Shown piece after piece: positions 45,193 to 54,565 of a DNA stretch of 64,000 bases. The stretch covers positions 496,001 through 560,000 of the forward strand of contig CAJQTY010000002.1 in the NCBI GenBank assembly GCA_907163075.1, in the 5' to 3' direction. This DNA comes from an uncultured Rhodocyclaceae bacterium. GTDB lineage: Bacteria > Pseudomonadota > Gammaproteobacteria > Burkholderiales > Rhodocyclaceae. Below the pieces are notes generated by a model. It saw only the letters and a program-made list of their open reading frames with translations, was not told the origin of the DNA and searched no databases. Numbering within the stretch: the stretch's first letter is position 1; each line of letters starts with the position of its first letter. The translations under genes and the position numbers were made by a program.

Positions 45193-45950
45193 ACAAAACC
45201 AGGGTCGCCATGATGCAGCCGTCGTTCCTGCCCTGGCAGGGTTTTTTCGAACTGATCTACAACGCCGACGTATTCGTGCTGCTCGATGATTTTCAGTTCT
45301 CGGTGCAGAGCTATCACCAGCGCAACCGGCTTTTCGTCAGTCCCGGACAGGTCGGCTGGTACACGGCGCCGGTGGTGAAATCCGGCGCTTTCCAGCAGCC
45401 GCTGAATCGTGCCCGGGTCGACGATTCGTCGCCGTGGCGCCGCAAGATGCTGGCGCGATGGCAGCAGAACTACGGCCGGACGCCGTACTTCGCCGCGCTT
45501 TTCCCGCGCTTGGCGGCGTGGCTCGGCGCACCGGCCGCCTCGCTCGCCGATCTGAACGCCGGCTTCATTCGGCTGGTGCTTGAACTTCTCGGCTGGGAGC
45601 GCGAATTGCGCTTCAGTTCCCAACTCCCGTCGTCGTCCGTGCGCTCGCGGCGTGTAGTCGAACTGCTGCGCTGGTGCGCCGCCAGCCGCTACTATTCGGC
45701 TCGCGGCTCCTTCGACTACATGCGTGAGGAGCAGGTATTCCCGGTGCCGGGGATCGAAATCGTGTTCCAGGATTTCTTGCCGCAGCCGTACATTCAGGCC
45801 GCTTCGCCGCAGGCTTTCAGCCCCCGGCTTTCGGTGCTGGACGCCCTGTTCAACCTGGGCCCCGAGGAGACCGGACGCCTGATTGCGCAGGGCACACGAC
45901 GCTGGCTGAGCTGGGACGACTTGGCAACCGAAACGCGGATGGAGGCGTGA
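45189..45950 (+). CDS. WbqC-family protein
   Basis: 253 residues of the WbqC-like family: RVAMMQPSFLPWQGFFELIYNADVFVLLDDFQFSVQSYHQRNR is diagnostic, as are the central LGWERELRFSSQLP and the late GIEIVFQDFLPQPYIQ. Members occur in O-antigen and flagellin-glycosylation loci, where some are proposed to be small amide- or thioester-type transferases, but no reaction is firmly established. It overlaps the pseH stop by 4 nt and sits 6 nt before pseI. Confidence 0.85.
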   Translation: MNKTRVAMMQPSFLPWQGFFELIYNADVFVLLDDFQFSVQSYHQRNRLFVSPGQVGWYTAPVVKSGAFQQPLNRARVDDSSPWRRKMLARWQQNYGRTPYFAALFPRLAAWLGAPAASLADLNAGFIRLVLELLGWERELRFSSQLPSSSVRSRRVVELLRWCAASRYYSARGSFDYMREEQVFPVPGIEIVFQDFLPQPYIQAASPQAFSPRLSVLDALFNLGPEETGRLIAQGTRRWLSWDDLATETRMEA

Positions 45951-45956
45951 AGAACC

Positions 45957-47027
45957 ATGAGCAGGCAAGAAGCGGGTCTTGAGATCGCCAGGCGGGCCAT
46001 CGGGCGTGAATTTCCGCCCCTCGTCATTGCCGAGATGTCCGGCAACCACAACCAGTCCCTGGAACGTGCACTGGCCATCGTCGACGCCACCGCCGCCGCC
46101 GGCGCGCACGCCCTAAAGCTGCAGACCTACACTGCGGACACAATGACCCTCGACCTCACGGACGGGGATTTTTTCGTTTCCGAGCCCGCTTCACTGTGGC
46201 ACGGAAAGTCCCTCTACGAACTGTACCAACAGGCGCACACCCCCTGGGAATGGCATCGGCCGATCTTTGAACGGGCCAGGGAACGCGGCTTGATCGCTTT
46301 CAGCACGCCGTTCGACGAAACAGCGGTCGACTTCCTCGAATCGCTCGACGTGCCCTGCTACAAGATCGCGTCCTTCGAAAATACGGACCTGCCGCTGATC
46401 CGCAAAATCGCCTCCACCGGCAAACCCGTGATCATGTCGACCGGCATGGCTACCGTGGCGGAACTGGACGACGCCGTGCGCACGGCACGCGAAGCGGGCT
46501 GCGCCGACCTGATTCTCCTCAAGTGCACCAGCACCTATCCGGCCAGCCCGCTCAATACCAACCTGCGCACCATTCCCCACCTGCGGGAACTGTTCGGCTG
46601 CGAAGTCGGGATATCCGATCACACCATGGGCGTCGGCGCATCGGTGGCGGCCGTCGCCATGGGCGCCACCGTCATCGAAAAGCACTTCACGCTGGCGCGT
46701 GCCGACGGCGGCGTCGATGCGAGTTTTTCGCTGGAACCCGCGGAACTGTCGCAACTGGTTAGCGAAACGCTGCGCGCCTGGCAGGCACTGGGACAGATCG
46801 CCTACGGCGCGCACGGCGACGAAAAGAAGTCACTGGCCTACCGCCGATCGCTCTATGCTACGCAAACGATCAGGGCCGGCGAGCAGTTCACCGCCGCCAA
46901 CATCCGTTCGATCCGGCCGGGCTTCGGCCTGGCGACGAAACACCTGGACATTGTCCTCGGCAAGCGGGCGGCGCGCGATATAAGCCGCGGCAGTCCGCTT
47001 GCCTGGGATATGCTGGGTGGGAGCTAG
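45957..47027 (+). CDS. pseI: pseudaminic acid synthase PseI
   Basis: 356 residues. The NeuB-type TIM barrel shows FPPLVIAEMSGNHNQSLERAL, KLQTYTADTMTLD, IAFSTPFDETAVDFLE, CYKIASFENTDLPLI and KPVIMSTGMAT. The C-terminal SAF domain is present (RAGEQFTAANIRSIRPGFGL). It condenses 6-deoxy-AltdiNAc with phosphoenolpyruvate. The TADTMTLD stretch favours PseI over NeuB or LegI. It ends 115 bp before the TPR gene. Confidence 0.93.
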   Translation: MSRQEAGLEIARRAIGREFPPLVIAEMSGNHNQSLERALAIVDATAAAGAHALKLQTYTADTMTLDLTDGDFFVSEPASLWHGKSLYELYQQAHTPWEWHRPIFERARERGLIAFSTPFDETAVDFLESLDVPCYKIASFENTDLPLIRKIASTGKPVIMSTGMATVAELDDAVRTAREAGCADLILLKCTSTYPASPLNTNLRTIPHLRELFGCEVGISDHTMGVGASVAAVAMGATVIEKHFTLARADGGVDASFSLEPAELSQLVSETLRAWQALGQIAYGAHGDEKKSLAYRRSLYATQTIRAGEQFTAANIRSIRPGFGLATKHLDIVLGKRAARDISRGSPLAWDMLGGS

Positions 47028-47142
47028 TCCGCCGTCACGTCGAGGTACGATAATCAACACCGGCTTGTCGATTTGCTTGCGCATGACGCGCTGCCAGGTT
47101 TGATGGCAAGCTCAACTCCCTTTGTCTGAAAGATGCCTCTCC

Positions 47143-49092
47143 ATGACCAAGAAAGCTTCGCCACAAAGAAACGGCAGTGCGCTTCAGCAGGCAACCCGTT
47201 TGTCCGCGCAGGGCCGGGACAAACAGGCGCTTGAGCTTGTCCAGGCGCATCTGCGCAAGTTTCCGCGCGACCTGGAGGCGCTCAACCTGGCCGGAACGCT
47301 GGCCGCGCGCTTGCAGGACTGGCCGCGCGCCGACAAATTCTTCGCCAGCGCGCTGGACCTGAACCAGACCGACAGCTACGCGCTGTACAACCTGTCCAAG
47401 GTCTTTGAGCAATCCGGCCGCGCCGGAGCGGCCATCGAACTCCTCACCCGCCTGCTGAAGACCGAGCCCGGCAACGTCAAGGCGCTCAATCAGATCGGCA
47501 CGCTTCTGATCGGTCAGGGCCATCTCGACCCGGGCGTACAGGCGCTGGAAACCGCCATCGAGCTCGACCCCTTGTTCGAGACCGCCTATCGCAACCTCTA
47601 CGTCACGCTCTATAACGGCGCCCGTTATGAGCAAGCGGTGCGCGTCGCCAGGCGCGCCATCGAAAATATCAAGTCCGACACCCGCTGGCGCTTTCGCGCC
47701 GACCTCATTCTCTGCCTGTGGCAGTCGCAGGCGGCCGCTGAAGCGCGGCAGGTCGCCGAGGATCTGATCGCTGAACTTGAGCATTCAGACAGCAGCCCTG
47801 GCCAGCAGGAAATTCTTCTTTCGGCACGCAACAACTACGGCCTGGTCCTGATGGAACTGGACCAGCCCGAGGCCGCCGAAGTCCAGTTCAAAAAAGCGAT
47901 CGCCCAGGCGCCGGACAAGCTCGACCCCTACATCAACCTGGCCAGGCTCAACGGACACCAGGAGAATTTCCGTGAAGCGATCGGCTGGTACGACAAGGCG
48001 CTGGCGATTGACCCGGGCAACGCCAGCCTGCACGACCAGCTCGCGGTTTTCCTGCGCGACGCCAATCGCCCCGACCTGGCGCTGCCGCACCACCTTTCGG
48101 CGCTGGCGCAACGTCCCGGCCAAGTTGAGCTGCTTTACGAACTGGGCGTCACCCAACTGGCGCTCGGTCATCTGCCGGAAGCCTACAAGACCTGGGAGAC
48201 GCGCTGGGCGCGCCGCATGGGCGGCTTCAAGTCCGACCTGCCGATCGCCGAATGGACGGGAACACCGGCTCGCGGCCGCTCCCTCCTCGTTTATCGCGAA
48301 CAGGGCATCGGCGACGAGGTCCGCTTCGCCAGTTGCCTGCCCGACATTCTTGATCGCTTCGAGCGCGTCGTCTGCGTCTGTCACAGCAAACTGAAGCCGC
48401 TGTTCGCGCGCAGCTTTCCGCGCATCGAATTTCGCGCCACCGCCGACCCCCTGAGCGAAGCCGAGATTGGCGCACTCGACTGGCAGATCGCCATCGGCAG
48501 CCTGCCCCCCATCGTTCGCCCCGACCTCGGGTCATTTCCCGACAAGCCGTATTTTCTCGTTCCCGACCCGGAAAAAATCAAGTCCTTTCGCAAGCGGCTC
48601 GCCCCCTTGCGCAAGACCTTGACAATCGGCATCGGCTGGCGCAGTGGCTTGCTGTCGCTGAATCGGCGGGCAATCTATCCTTTTCTCGACTTCTGGCAGG
48701 CGCTCTTTGCCGTGCCCGGCGTATGCTGGGTCAACCTGCAGTACGGCGAGGTTTCCGCGGAATTGCGCGAGGCCGAGCAGCGGTTCGGCGTTTCCATCGT
48801 CGACTTCAAGGACGTCGATCACTTCCAGGACATCGACACCTCGGCCGCCATGATGAAAGCCTGCGATCTGGTCATCGGCCCCGGCACCTCGACCACCGTA
48901 ATCTCGGCCGCCGTGGGCACCCCGACGATCCACCTCATCCCCGGCTGCGACCCTTGCCAGATCGGCACCGAACGTTACCCCTGGCTGTCTTCGCTGACGC
49001 CCATCCGGCGCAATCTGGGCGAGCCGTGGACGGCACCCATCGAGCGTACCGCGGCCATCGTACGCGCCCTGCTCGGCGAACGGGGCGCTTGA
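47143..49092 (+). CDS. TPR protein with a glycosyltransferase-like C-terminal domain, candidate flagellin glycosyltransferase
   Basis: 649 residues from ATG 47143. The first about 400 residues are TPR repeats (ALELVQAHLRKFPRDLEALNLAGTL and similar), then a GT-B-like domain: LLVYREQGIGDEVRFASCLP, RKTLTIGIGWRSGL, WVNLQYG, KACDLVIGPGTSTTVISAAVGTPTIHLIPG. This is the arrangement of OGT-like and ADP-heptose-type transferases in which TPRs bind a protein acceptor. It lies between pseI and fliC, separated from fliC by 112 bp including the flagellin promoter, so flagellin is the likely acceptor and CMP-Pse the likely donor. No Maf-type glycosyltransferase is present in the window. Confidence 0.7.
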   Translation: MTKKASPQRNGSALQQATRLSAQGRDKQALELVQAHLRKFPRDLEALNLAGTLAARLQDWPRADKFFASALDLNQTDSYALYNLSKVFEQSGRAGAAIELLTRLLKTEPGNVKALNQIGTLLIGQGHLDPGVQALETAIELDPLFETAYRNLYVTLYNGARYEQAVRVARRAIENIKSDTRWRFRADLILCLWQSQAAAEARQVAEDLIAELEHSDSSPGQQEILLSARNNYGLVLMELDQPEAAEVQFKKAIAQAPDKLDPYINLARLNGHQENFREAIGWYDKALAIDPGNASLHDQLAVFLRDANRPDLALPHHLSALAQRPGQVELLYELGVTQLALGHLPEAYKTWETRWARRMGGFKSDLPIAEWTGTPARGRSLLVYREQGIGDEVRFASCLPDILDRFERVVCVCHSKLKPLFARSFPRIEFRATADPLSEAEIGALDWQIAIGSLPPIVRPDLGSFPDKPYFLVPDPEKIKSFRKRLAPLRKTLTIGIGWRSGLLSLNRRAIYPFLDFWQALFAVPGVCWVNLQYGEVSAELREAEQRFGVSIVDFKDVDHFQDIDTSAAMMKACDLVIGPGTSTTVISAAVGTPTIHLIPGCDPCQIGTERYPWLSSLTPIRRNLGEPWTAPIERTAAIVRALLGERGA

Positions 49093-49113
49093 GAAATAAA
49101 TGATTCTCCGGGC

Positions 49114-49140
49114 TAAAGTATTGGAAAGGCACGTCGTTAT
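49114..49140 (+). promoter_or_regulatory. candidate sigma-28 (FliA) promoter for flagellin
   Basis: TAAA (49114-49117), 15-bp spacer, GTCGTTAT (49133-49140) against the FliA consensus TAAA-N15-GCCGATAA: full -35 core and five of eight -10 positions. The mRNA leader would be about 60 nt, with AAGGAG at 49192-49197 seven nt before the fliC ATG. Confidence 0.55.
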
Positions 49141-49204
49141 CTGACCCAAGGTGAGAGGAGTATCCCCCCCGCACCTCTTCCACAGCTAATCAAGGAGACT
49201 CAAC

Positions 49205-50701
49205 ATGGCAACTACCGTCCTTACCAACGTTCCGTCACTCAACGCCCAGCGCAATCTGGCCACGTCCAGTTCCAGCCTCGACCTGTCCTTGCAACGCCTG
49301 TCTTCCGGTCTGCGCGTCAACAGCGCCAAGGACGACGCCGCCGGCCTGGCGATTTCGGAACGATTCACCGCGCAGATTCGCGGTATCGATCAAGCCACGC
49401 GCAACGCCAACGACGGTATCTCGATGGCGCAAACAGGCGAAGGCGCCCTCGGTCAGGCCGGTGCCATTCTGCAGCGCGTCCGCGAACTGGCCGTGCAATC
49501 GGTAAACTCTACCAATTCGGTCTCCGACCGCGCGGCGCTGCAACAGGAAGTTGGCGCGCTGACCGCCGAACTCGACCGGATCGCCGCGACCACCGCCTTC
49601 AATGGCCAGAAGCTGCTCGACGGCTCGAACTCCAGCACCTTCCAGGTCGGCGCGAATGCCGGCGAGATCATTACCACCACCACCGCGAATTTCCGTACCG
49701 ACAGTTATGGCAATTACCGGATTGGCGCGCAAGCCGCCACCGCCACCAGCACCAAGGGCGACCTGACCTTTGGCAGCGCGGCGGGCACGACGCTCTCGGC
49801 CGCCGCCGCAACGAACCGCATCACCGCCGGCGGGCTGACGATCAACGGCGCGCTCGGTACGGCGGAAATCGCGGTCGCTATCGGAGACTCGGCCAAGACC
49901 GTTGCCAAGGCGATCAACGACAAGACGGCCAACACCGGCGTCACCGCCACTGCCAAGACTGAATTCGATCTGACGGCCTTCACCGCCAATACCAGCTATT
50001 CGCTGAGTATGGTGTCGAACAATGCAGCGTCCGCCCCGGTCGCCATCTCCTTCAGCACCGGCGCGCTAACGACTGACGGCCTGGCCGCTGCGGTCAATGC
50101 CATCAACGACGCCACGGCCAAAACCGGGGTGACCGCCATGGCGAATAGTGCCGGCACCGGCATCACGCTGCTCAATTCGACGGGCGAGAACATCACGATC
50201 ACCGTCGCGTCTTCCGGCGGCACCAGTCTGACCATCGGCGGCATCGCCACGGCCTCGGCCGCCACGGCGGTTGGCGTCGGGCAGTTGGCTCTCGATTCTG
50301 ACCGCTCGTTCAATGTCGTTTCGTCCGTTGCCGCTGCAGACGGCTATTTCCTCGGCGCGGCCGGCGGCAGCAATGCGTCCTCACTGCAAAAGACCAGCCA
50401 GGTCGACGTCGGTACGGTCGATGCGGCAAACCGCACGATTGCCATCGTCGATGGCGCGCTCCAGGCGATCAACGGCCAACGGGCGAAATACGGCGCCTTG
50501 CAGTCGCGCTTTGAAACGACCGTCGCCAACTTGCGGACCAACAGTGAAAACCTCTCTGCCGCACGTTCGCGTATTCGTGACGCAGACTTCGCTCAGGAAA
50601 CGGCCAACCTCACGCGCAACCAGATCCTGCAACAAGCCGGTATGGCCATGCTGAGCCAAGCCAACGCCCTGCCGCAAAGCGTGCTGTCGTTGCTGAAGTA
50701 A
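49205..50701 (+). CDS. fliC: flagellin
   Basis: 498 residues. The D0/D1 N-terminus is typical ([43 protein letters not shown]) and so is the C-terminus ([42 protein letters not shown]). The central 180 residues, about 165-385, form a Thr/Ala/Ser-rich D2/D3 domain that would be surface-exposed and offers many Ser/Thr sites for O-glycosylation. Preceded by a sigma-28-type promoter and followed by a terminator-like hairpin. Secreted by the flagellar type III system. Confidence 0.97.
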   Translation: MATTVLTNVPSLNAQRNLATSSSSLDLSLQRLSSGLRVNSAKDDAAGLAISERFTAQIRGIDQATRNANDGISMAQTGEGALGQAGAILQRVRELAVQSVNSTNSVSDRAALQQEVGALTAELDRIAATTAFNGQKLLDGSNSSTFQVGANAGEIITTTTANFRTDSYGNYRIGAQAATATSTKGDLTFGSAAGTTLSAAAATNRITAGGLTINGALGTAEIAVAIGDSAKTVAKAINDKTANTGVTATAKTEFDLTAFTANTSYSLSMVSNNAASAPVAISFSTGALTTDGLAAAVNAINDATAKTGVTAMANSAGTGITLLNSTGENITITVASSGGTSLTIGGIATASAATAVGVGQLALDSDRSFNVVSSVAAADGYFLGAAGGSNASSLQKTSQVDVGTVDAANRTIAIVDGALQAINGQRAKYGALQSRFETTVANLRTNSENLSAARSRIRDADFAQETANLTRNQILQQAGMAMLSQANALPQSVLSLLK

Positions 50702-50709
50702 TCCAGAAA

Positions 50710-50735
50710 GGCCAGCAAGCTTGACTTGTCTGGCC
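50710..50735 (+). terminator. hairpin downstream of fliC
   Basis: GGCCAG (50710-50715) and CTGGCC (50730-50735) pair, with AAG/CTT extending the stem inside. Only a short T-rich stretch follows, so it may be a weak terminator or an mRNA-stabilising hairpin for the abundant flagellin transcript. Confidence 0.5.
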
Positions 50736-50749
50736 GATTTGCCAACACT

Positions 50750-50765
50750 GGGCGCAACTGCTGCA
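50750..50765 (+). promoter_or_regulatory. weak sigma-54-like site upstream of flaG
   Basis: GGGCGCAACTGCTGCA has GG and GC elements at the right -24/-12 spacing for RpoN but departs from the consensus at several positions. A sigma-54 dependent FlrC regulator is encoded nearby, which makes it worth noting. Confidence 0.3.
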
Positions 50766-50807
50766 ATGCGGTCGCGCCCAATGCCCATCTGAGGCGAGGA
50801 GTAAGTG

Positions 50808-51191
50808 ATGAACATCGAATCCGTCAAAACCTCACCCGCCATGAGCGTTCCGCCGCCGCGTCAGGCCGTGCCCGACAGCACGGCAGCGGTTGTGCGCGAA
50901 TTGCCGCAGGCGAAATTTCCCGACGACGCTACGCAGGCTCCGCCGGACGCCAAGGGCGCTCAGGCGAGTCGCGAGGATCTGGACCGGGCGCTCAAGGCCG
51001 TCAGTGAATTCGTCAAGACCGCCAACAATTCGCTGGAGTTTTCCATCGATCAGGATACCGGCATTGACTTGGTCAAAGTCATCGACAGCAGTACAAAAGA
51101 GGTGATCAGGCAGATTCCCTCGGAAGAAATAGTGGCGATCGCCAAGGCCCTGGATAATCTCAAAGGTTTGTTGATCCACCAAAAGGCGTAA
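50808..51191 (+). CDS. flaG: FlaG family protein
   Basis: 127 residues. The disordered N-terminal half is Pro/Ala-rich. The C-terminal half is the FlaG domain: LEFSIDQDTGIDLVKVIDSSTKEVIRQIPSEEIVAIAKALDNLKGLL. FlaG affects filament length in Pseudomonas and Campylobacter. ATG 50808 follows AGGAG by 7-8 nt; a GTG directly before it is also in frame. Usual position between fliC and fliD. Confidence 0.9.
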   Translation: MNIESVKTSPAMSVPPPRQAVPDSTAAVVRELPQAKFPDDATQAPPDAKGAQASREDLDRALKAVSEFVKTANNSLEFSIDQDTGIDLVKVIDSSTKEVIRQIPSEEIVAIAKALDNLKGLLIHQKA

Positions 51192-51221
51192 ACTGGCGCT
51201 GATTCAGTCGCAGGAGGCATC

Positions 51222-52664
51222 ATGGCTACCGTTTCTTCCCTGGGATCGGGCTCCGGGCTCGATCTGAGCGGTCTCTTGAAAAACATCATGCAGGCCGAGC
51301 AGTTACCCTTGCTCACCCTGCAAAAGCAGGAGGCGTCGTACCAGTCGCGTATTTCCGCGCTGGGTTCGCTGCAAAGCGCGCTGGCAGCGCTGCAAACGGC
51401 CGCGAGCTCCATGGTTCCGGGAACCGGCGTCACCGCCGGAGGCAAGTATGCAACCTTCGGTGCCGTCGTCGCCGACGCCAACATCGCCACGGCGACCGCC
51501 GCAACGGGCGCCGTCGTCGGCTCGTACAGTCTGGAAATCAGCTCGCTGGCGCAGGCGCAGCGGTTGGTCACGCCAGGCTACGGACCCGGCAGCGGCGCCA
51601 CCACGGTCATCGGCACCGGCGACTTGAAAATCGAATTCGGCACCCTGTCCGGCGGCGCATACACCGCGGACAGCGCGCGCACGAAGACAATCACCATCGA
51701 CACCAGCAACAACACGCTGGGCGGCCTGCGCGACGCCATCAACACCGCCAATGTCGGCGTTTCTGCGACCATCGTCGTCGGTACCGCAGGCGCCCAACTG
51801 ATCCTGAGCAGCAGCAACACCGGCCTGTCCAACGTGATGCGGCTTGGCGGAACCGGAACCACACCGCTGGCCGGCTTCGACTACGACCCGGCGAGCGATA
51901 CCGGGACAATGACTCAGGCCGCGGCGCAAGGAGGCCAGGCGGCGACGAACGCCGCCTTCACGCTCAATGGCATCGCCGCCACCAGCAGCACGAACACGGT
52001 CTCCGGCGTTCTCGACGGCGTCACGCTGAACCTGCTGAAGCAGACCACCACGGCTACCACCCTGACGGTAAGCAAGAACACCACCGGCAACCTGACGTCA
52101 GCGCTGAACGCCTTCATCAAGGCGTACAACGACGCCAACAAGACGATGAGCGACCTCGGCGCCTACGACGCCGCCAGCAAGTCGGCCGGCGCCCTGCAGG
52201 GAAACAGCACGCTGCGCACCGCGCAGGGCCAGGTGCGCAACCTGGTGTTCGGCGCCATCGCGGGCGGAACGTCGCCGTACCAGCGGCTGTCCGACATTGG
52301 CGTGTCGCTCGACAAGAACGGCAAGCTCTCGCTCGACAGCGCCAAGTTGAGCAAGGCCACCACGGCCGACTTCGAAAGCGTCGCCAGCCTGGTTTCGACC
52401 GTCGGCACCGCTTTCAAGAACACGATCGAGGGCTTGGTCGGGACGACCGGCAGCATAGCGTCGGCCACCGACGGCATGAACCGAATCGTCAAGGATCTGA
52501 CCAAACGCCAGACGGCGCTCAGCAAACGCCTGGACGCGATACAGGCGCAATACCAGGCCCAGTTCACATCGCTGGATACCTTGATCGCCGGCATGAAGCG
52601 AACGAGCAGTTACCTGACGCAGCAACTGGCAAGTTTGCCTGGCGTGACATCCTCCACTCAATAA
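51222..52664 (+). CDS. fliD: flagellar hook-associated protein 2 (filament cap)
   Basis: 480 residues, FliD_N (SSLGSGSGLDLSGLLKNIMQAEQLPL) and FliD_C (AFIKAYNDANKTMSDLGAYDA, then SLVSTVGTAFKNTIEGL) both clear. It forms the pentameric cap under which flagellin monomers fold. AGGAGG lies 6 nt before the ATG. The C-terminal coiled-coil residues (KDLTKRQTALSKRLDAIQAQYQAQFTSLD) are typical. Confidence 0.95.
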   Translation: MATVSSLGSGSGLDLSGLLKNIMQAEQLPLLTLQKQEASYQSRISALGSLQSALAALQTAASSMVPGTGVTAGGKYATFGAVVADANIATATAATGAVVGSYSLEISSLAQAQRLVTPGYGPGSGATTVIGTGDLKIEFGTLSGGAYTADSARTKTITIDTSNNTLGGLRDAINTANVGVSATIVVGTAGAQLILSSSNTGLSNVMRLGGTGTTPLAGFDYDPASDTGTMTQAAAQGGQAATNAAFTLNGIAATSSTNTVSGVLDGVTLNLLKQTTTATTLTVSKNTTGNLTSALNAFIKAYNDANKTMSDLGAYDAASKSAGALQGNSTLRTAQGQVRNLVFGAIAGGTSPYQRLSDIGVSLDKNGKLSLDSAKLSKATTADFESVASLVSTVGTAFKNTIEGLVGTTGSIASATDGMNRIVKDLTKRQTALSKRLDAIQAQYQAQFTSLDTLIAGMKRTSSYLTQQLASLPGVTSSTQ

Positions 52665-52679
52665 TTCTGGAAGGCACCC

Positions 52680-53096
52680 ATGTTCGGCATGAGCCAAAGC
52701 CCCGCAGCCGCCTACGCAAAAGTCGGGAACGAGATTGCAATTGAAACCGCGGACCCGCACCGCCTCATCTTGATGCTGTTCGAGGGCGCCCGTGTTTCCA
52801 TCTCGATGGCGCGCCTGCACATGGAGCGCAACGAAATCCCGGAAAAAGGCGCGGCCATTTCCAAGGCCATCGACATCATCAACAACGGTTTGCTCATCAG
52901 CCTCGACATGGAGAGCGGCGGCGAACTGGCCGAACGGCTCGCCGCGCTCTACGAATACATCAGCCAGCGCCTGCTCTGGGCCAACATCAAGAACAACCTG
53001 GCGGCGCTCGACGAGGCCAACCGGCTCCTGGGCGAACTGCAAACAGCGTGGGCGATGATCGCTCCAGCGCCTGATACGCGGGTTGGTGCCGCCTGA
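52680..53096 (+). CDS. fliS: flagellin chaperone FliS
   Basis: 138 residues; AYAKVGNEIAIETADPHRLILMLFEGA marks FliS, and GGELAERLAALYEYISQRLLWANIKNN completes the helical bundle. It binds the flagellin C-terminus in the cytoplasm to stop premature polymerisation. It follows fliD by 15 nt and precedes fliT by 3 nt. Confidence 0.94.
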   Translation: MFGMSQSPAAAYAKVGNEIAIETADPHRLILMLFEGARVSISMARLHMERNEIPEKGAAISKAIDIINNGLLISLDMESGGELAERLAALYEYISQRLLWANIKNNLAALDEANRLLGELQTAWAMIAPAPDTRVGAA

Positions 53097-53099
53097 ATC

Positions 53100-53393
53100 A
53101 TGGGGCTCGAACGCCAATACCTGGCCGCGCTCGATTTGACCCATGAAATGCTGAGTGCCGCCACGAACCAGCAATGGGATGCGCTGGCCGAGCTTGAGAA
53201 ACGGCGTGCGGAAATGATTGCCGCCATTTCGCCGGCCATGCCGGGAGCGTCGGCACCCGATCCTGCGCTGGCGCGACGCATTGCCGGAATCATCGGCGAA
53301 ATCGAACATGAAAGCGTCGACATCGTCGAGCACGTTCAAACCTGGCAGGAGCATGCAAAAATTCTCCTGCGGACAAGCAAGCCGGCGAGCTAG
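53100..53393 (+). CDS. fliT: FliT-like flagellar export chaperone
   Basis: 97 residues, all-helical. The pattern YLAALDLTHEMLSAATNQQWDALAELEKRRAEMI resembles FliT, the FliD chaperone, and the position after fliS is canonical. Sequence conservation in this family is low, so the name rests mainly on context. Confidence 0.78.
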   Translation: MGLERQYLAALDLTHEMLSAATNQQWDALAELEKRRAEMIAAISPAMPGASAPDPALARRIAGIIGEIEHESVDIVEHVQTWQEHAKILLRTSKPAS

Positions 53394-53404
53394 ACGAGTC
53401 GCCC

Positions 53405-54565
53405 ATGATCCCCGCCGACGTCGCCAGCCGCCTGCAGGTTTCTGCCGACACGTCGTTGCGTCCGGTTGCTCCGGCGCAGGAAATCGCCGACAAACTCTCC
53501 GGCCTGGTGGCCGGCCAGAGGGTGATGGCTGAAATTCAGTCGATGCTGCCCAACGGCACCTACCGCGCCATGATCAACCAGCGCAGCGTTACCCTGGCGC
53601 TGCCCTTTTCCGCCCGCAGCGGCGATGCGCTCGAACTCCAGGTTACCGAATCGGATGGAAAACTGGCCCTGGCGATCGTCACCGGCCAGGACGCTCAAGG
53701 CGCCAAGGCGGCTACCGAGTCCGCTTCGGCGACGCTAAGCAAGACCGGTCAATTGATCAGTACGCTCTTTTCCGGTGCTCGCGAGACCAAGGGCGGAGCC
53801 ACGACGGCGCTACCGCTAAATGAAAACCAGCCGATTGCCAGCGCCCCGCCCAAGTCTGCCCAGGACTTGCTGCCCATGCTCAAGCAGGCGATCACGCAGA
53901 GCGGTATGTTCTACGAAGCGCACCAGGCGGAGTGGGTCGCCGGGCGTTTCACGCAGGCGGCTTTGCTGCAAGAACCACAGGGCAAGCTGTCGACGCCGGC
54001 AGCGTTCGACGAGCAGGCCAAGACACCCCTTGCTTCAGCCCGCCCGGATCAACCGGCGAGCGCGCCGCGCCTGGCCGCCGACACGGTGCAAGCACAGGGC
54101 AGCGTGGCCGAAGGCAGCAAAGCCGGCAGCGTCCAGTCGTCCTCCCAGGCGCCCGGGCAGGTCATCGCCCCGCAGACGCAACCGATCGTGCAGCAGCAAC
54201 TGGACGCTCTGGCGACACAGAATTTTTCCTGGCAGGGGCAGGTCTGGCCAGGTCAGGAAATGCGCTGGGAAATCGACGAGGAAGCCGCCCGCAGCGGAGC
54301 GGACGATGATCAGACAGCGAGCAAATGGACGACGCGGCTCGATCTGATGCTGCCGAATCTCGGCGAAATCAAGGCCCAGATTCGTCTCCAGGGCGACCAG
54401 ATTACGCTGGTGATGAGTGCCGACCAGGCCGACACGCGAGCGCTGCTGCGCGCGTCCGGCCTGGCGCTGCGAAAACAGCTCGACGAGGCTGGCCTGACGC
54501 TCGCCTCGATGGGCGTTGACGCCGCCGTGAGCGAAAGCACGCCGCATGTCCAAGCCGGAGAATAA
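53405..54565 (+). CDS. FliK-like flagellar hook-length control protein
   Basis: 386 residues. The first 280 residues are low in conserved motifs and rich in Ala/Gln/Pro. The C-terminal portion (about 295-380) matches the Flg_hook domain: WTTRLDLMLPNLGEIKAQIRLQGDQITLVMSA and LLRASGLALRKQLDEAGLTLASMGVD. It may set hook or rod length, or be a second FliK-type protein. It overlaps the next gene by 20 nt. Confidence 0.72.
   Translation: MIPADVASRLQVSADTSLRPVAPAQEIADKLSGLVAGQRVMAEIQSMLPNGTYRAMINQRSVTLALPFSARSGDALELQVTESDGKLALAIVTGQDAQGAKAATESASATLSKTGQLISTLFSGARETKGGATTALPLNENQPIASAPPKSAQDLLPMLKQAITQSGMFYEAHQAEWVAGRFTQAALLQEPQGKLSTPAAFDEQAKTPLASARPDQPASAPRLAADTVQAQGSVAEGSKAGSVQSSSQAPGQVIAPQTQPIVQQQLDALATQNFSWQGQVWPGQEMRWEIDEEAARSGADDDQTASKWTTRLDLMLPNLGEIKAQIRLQGDQITLVMSADQADTRALLRASGLALRKQLDEAGLTLASMGVDAAVSESTPHVQAGE

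Noticed and set aside
52098-53354. 418-residue minus-strand frame across fliD-fliT
   Set aside because: Antisense of well-identified flagellar genes; no domain recognised.
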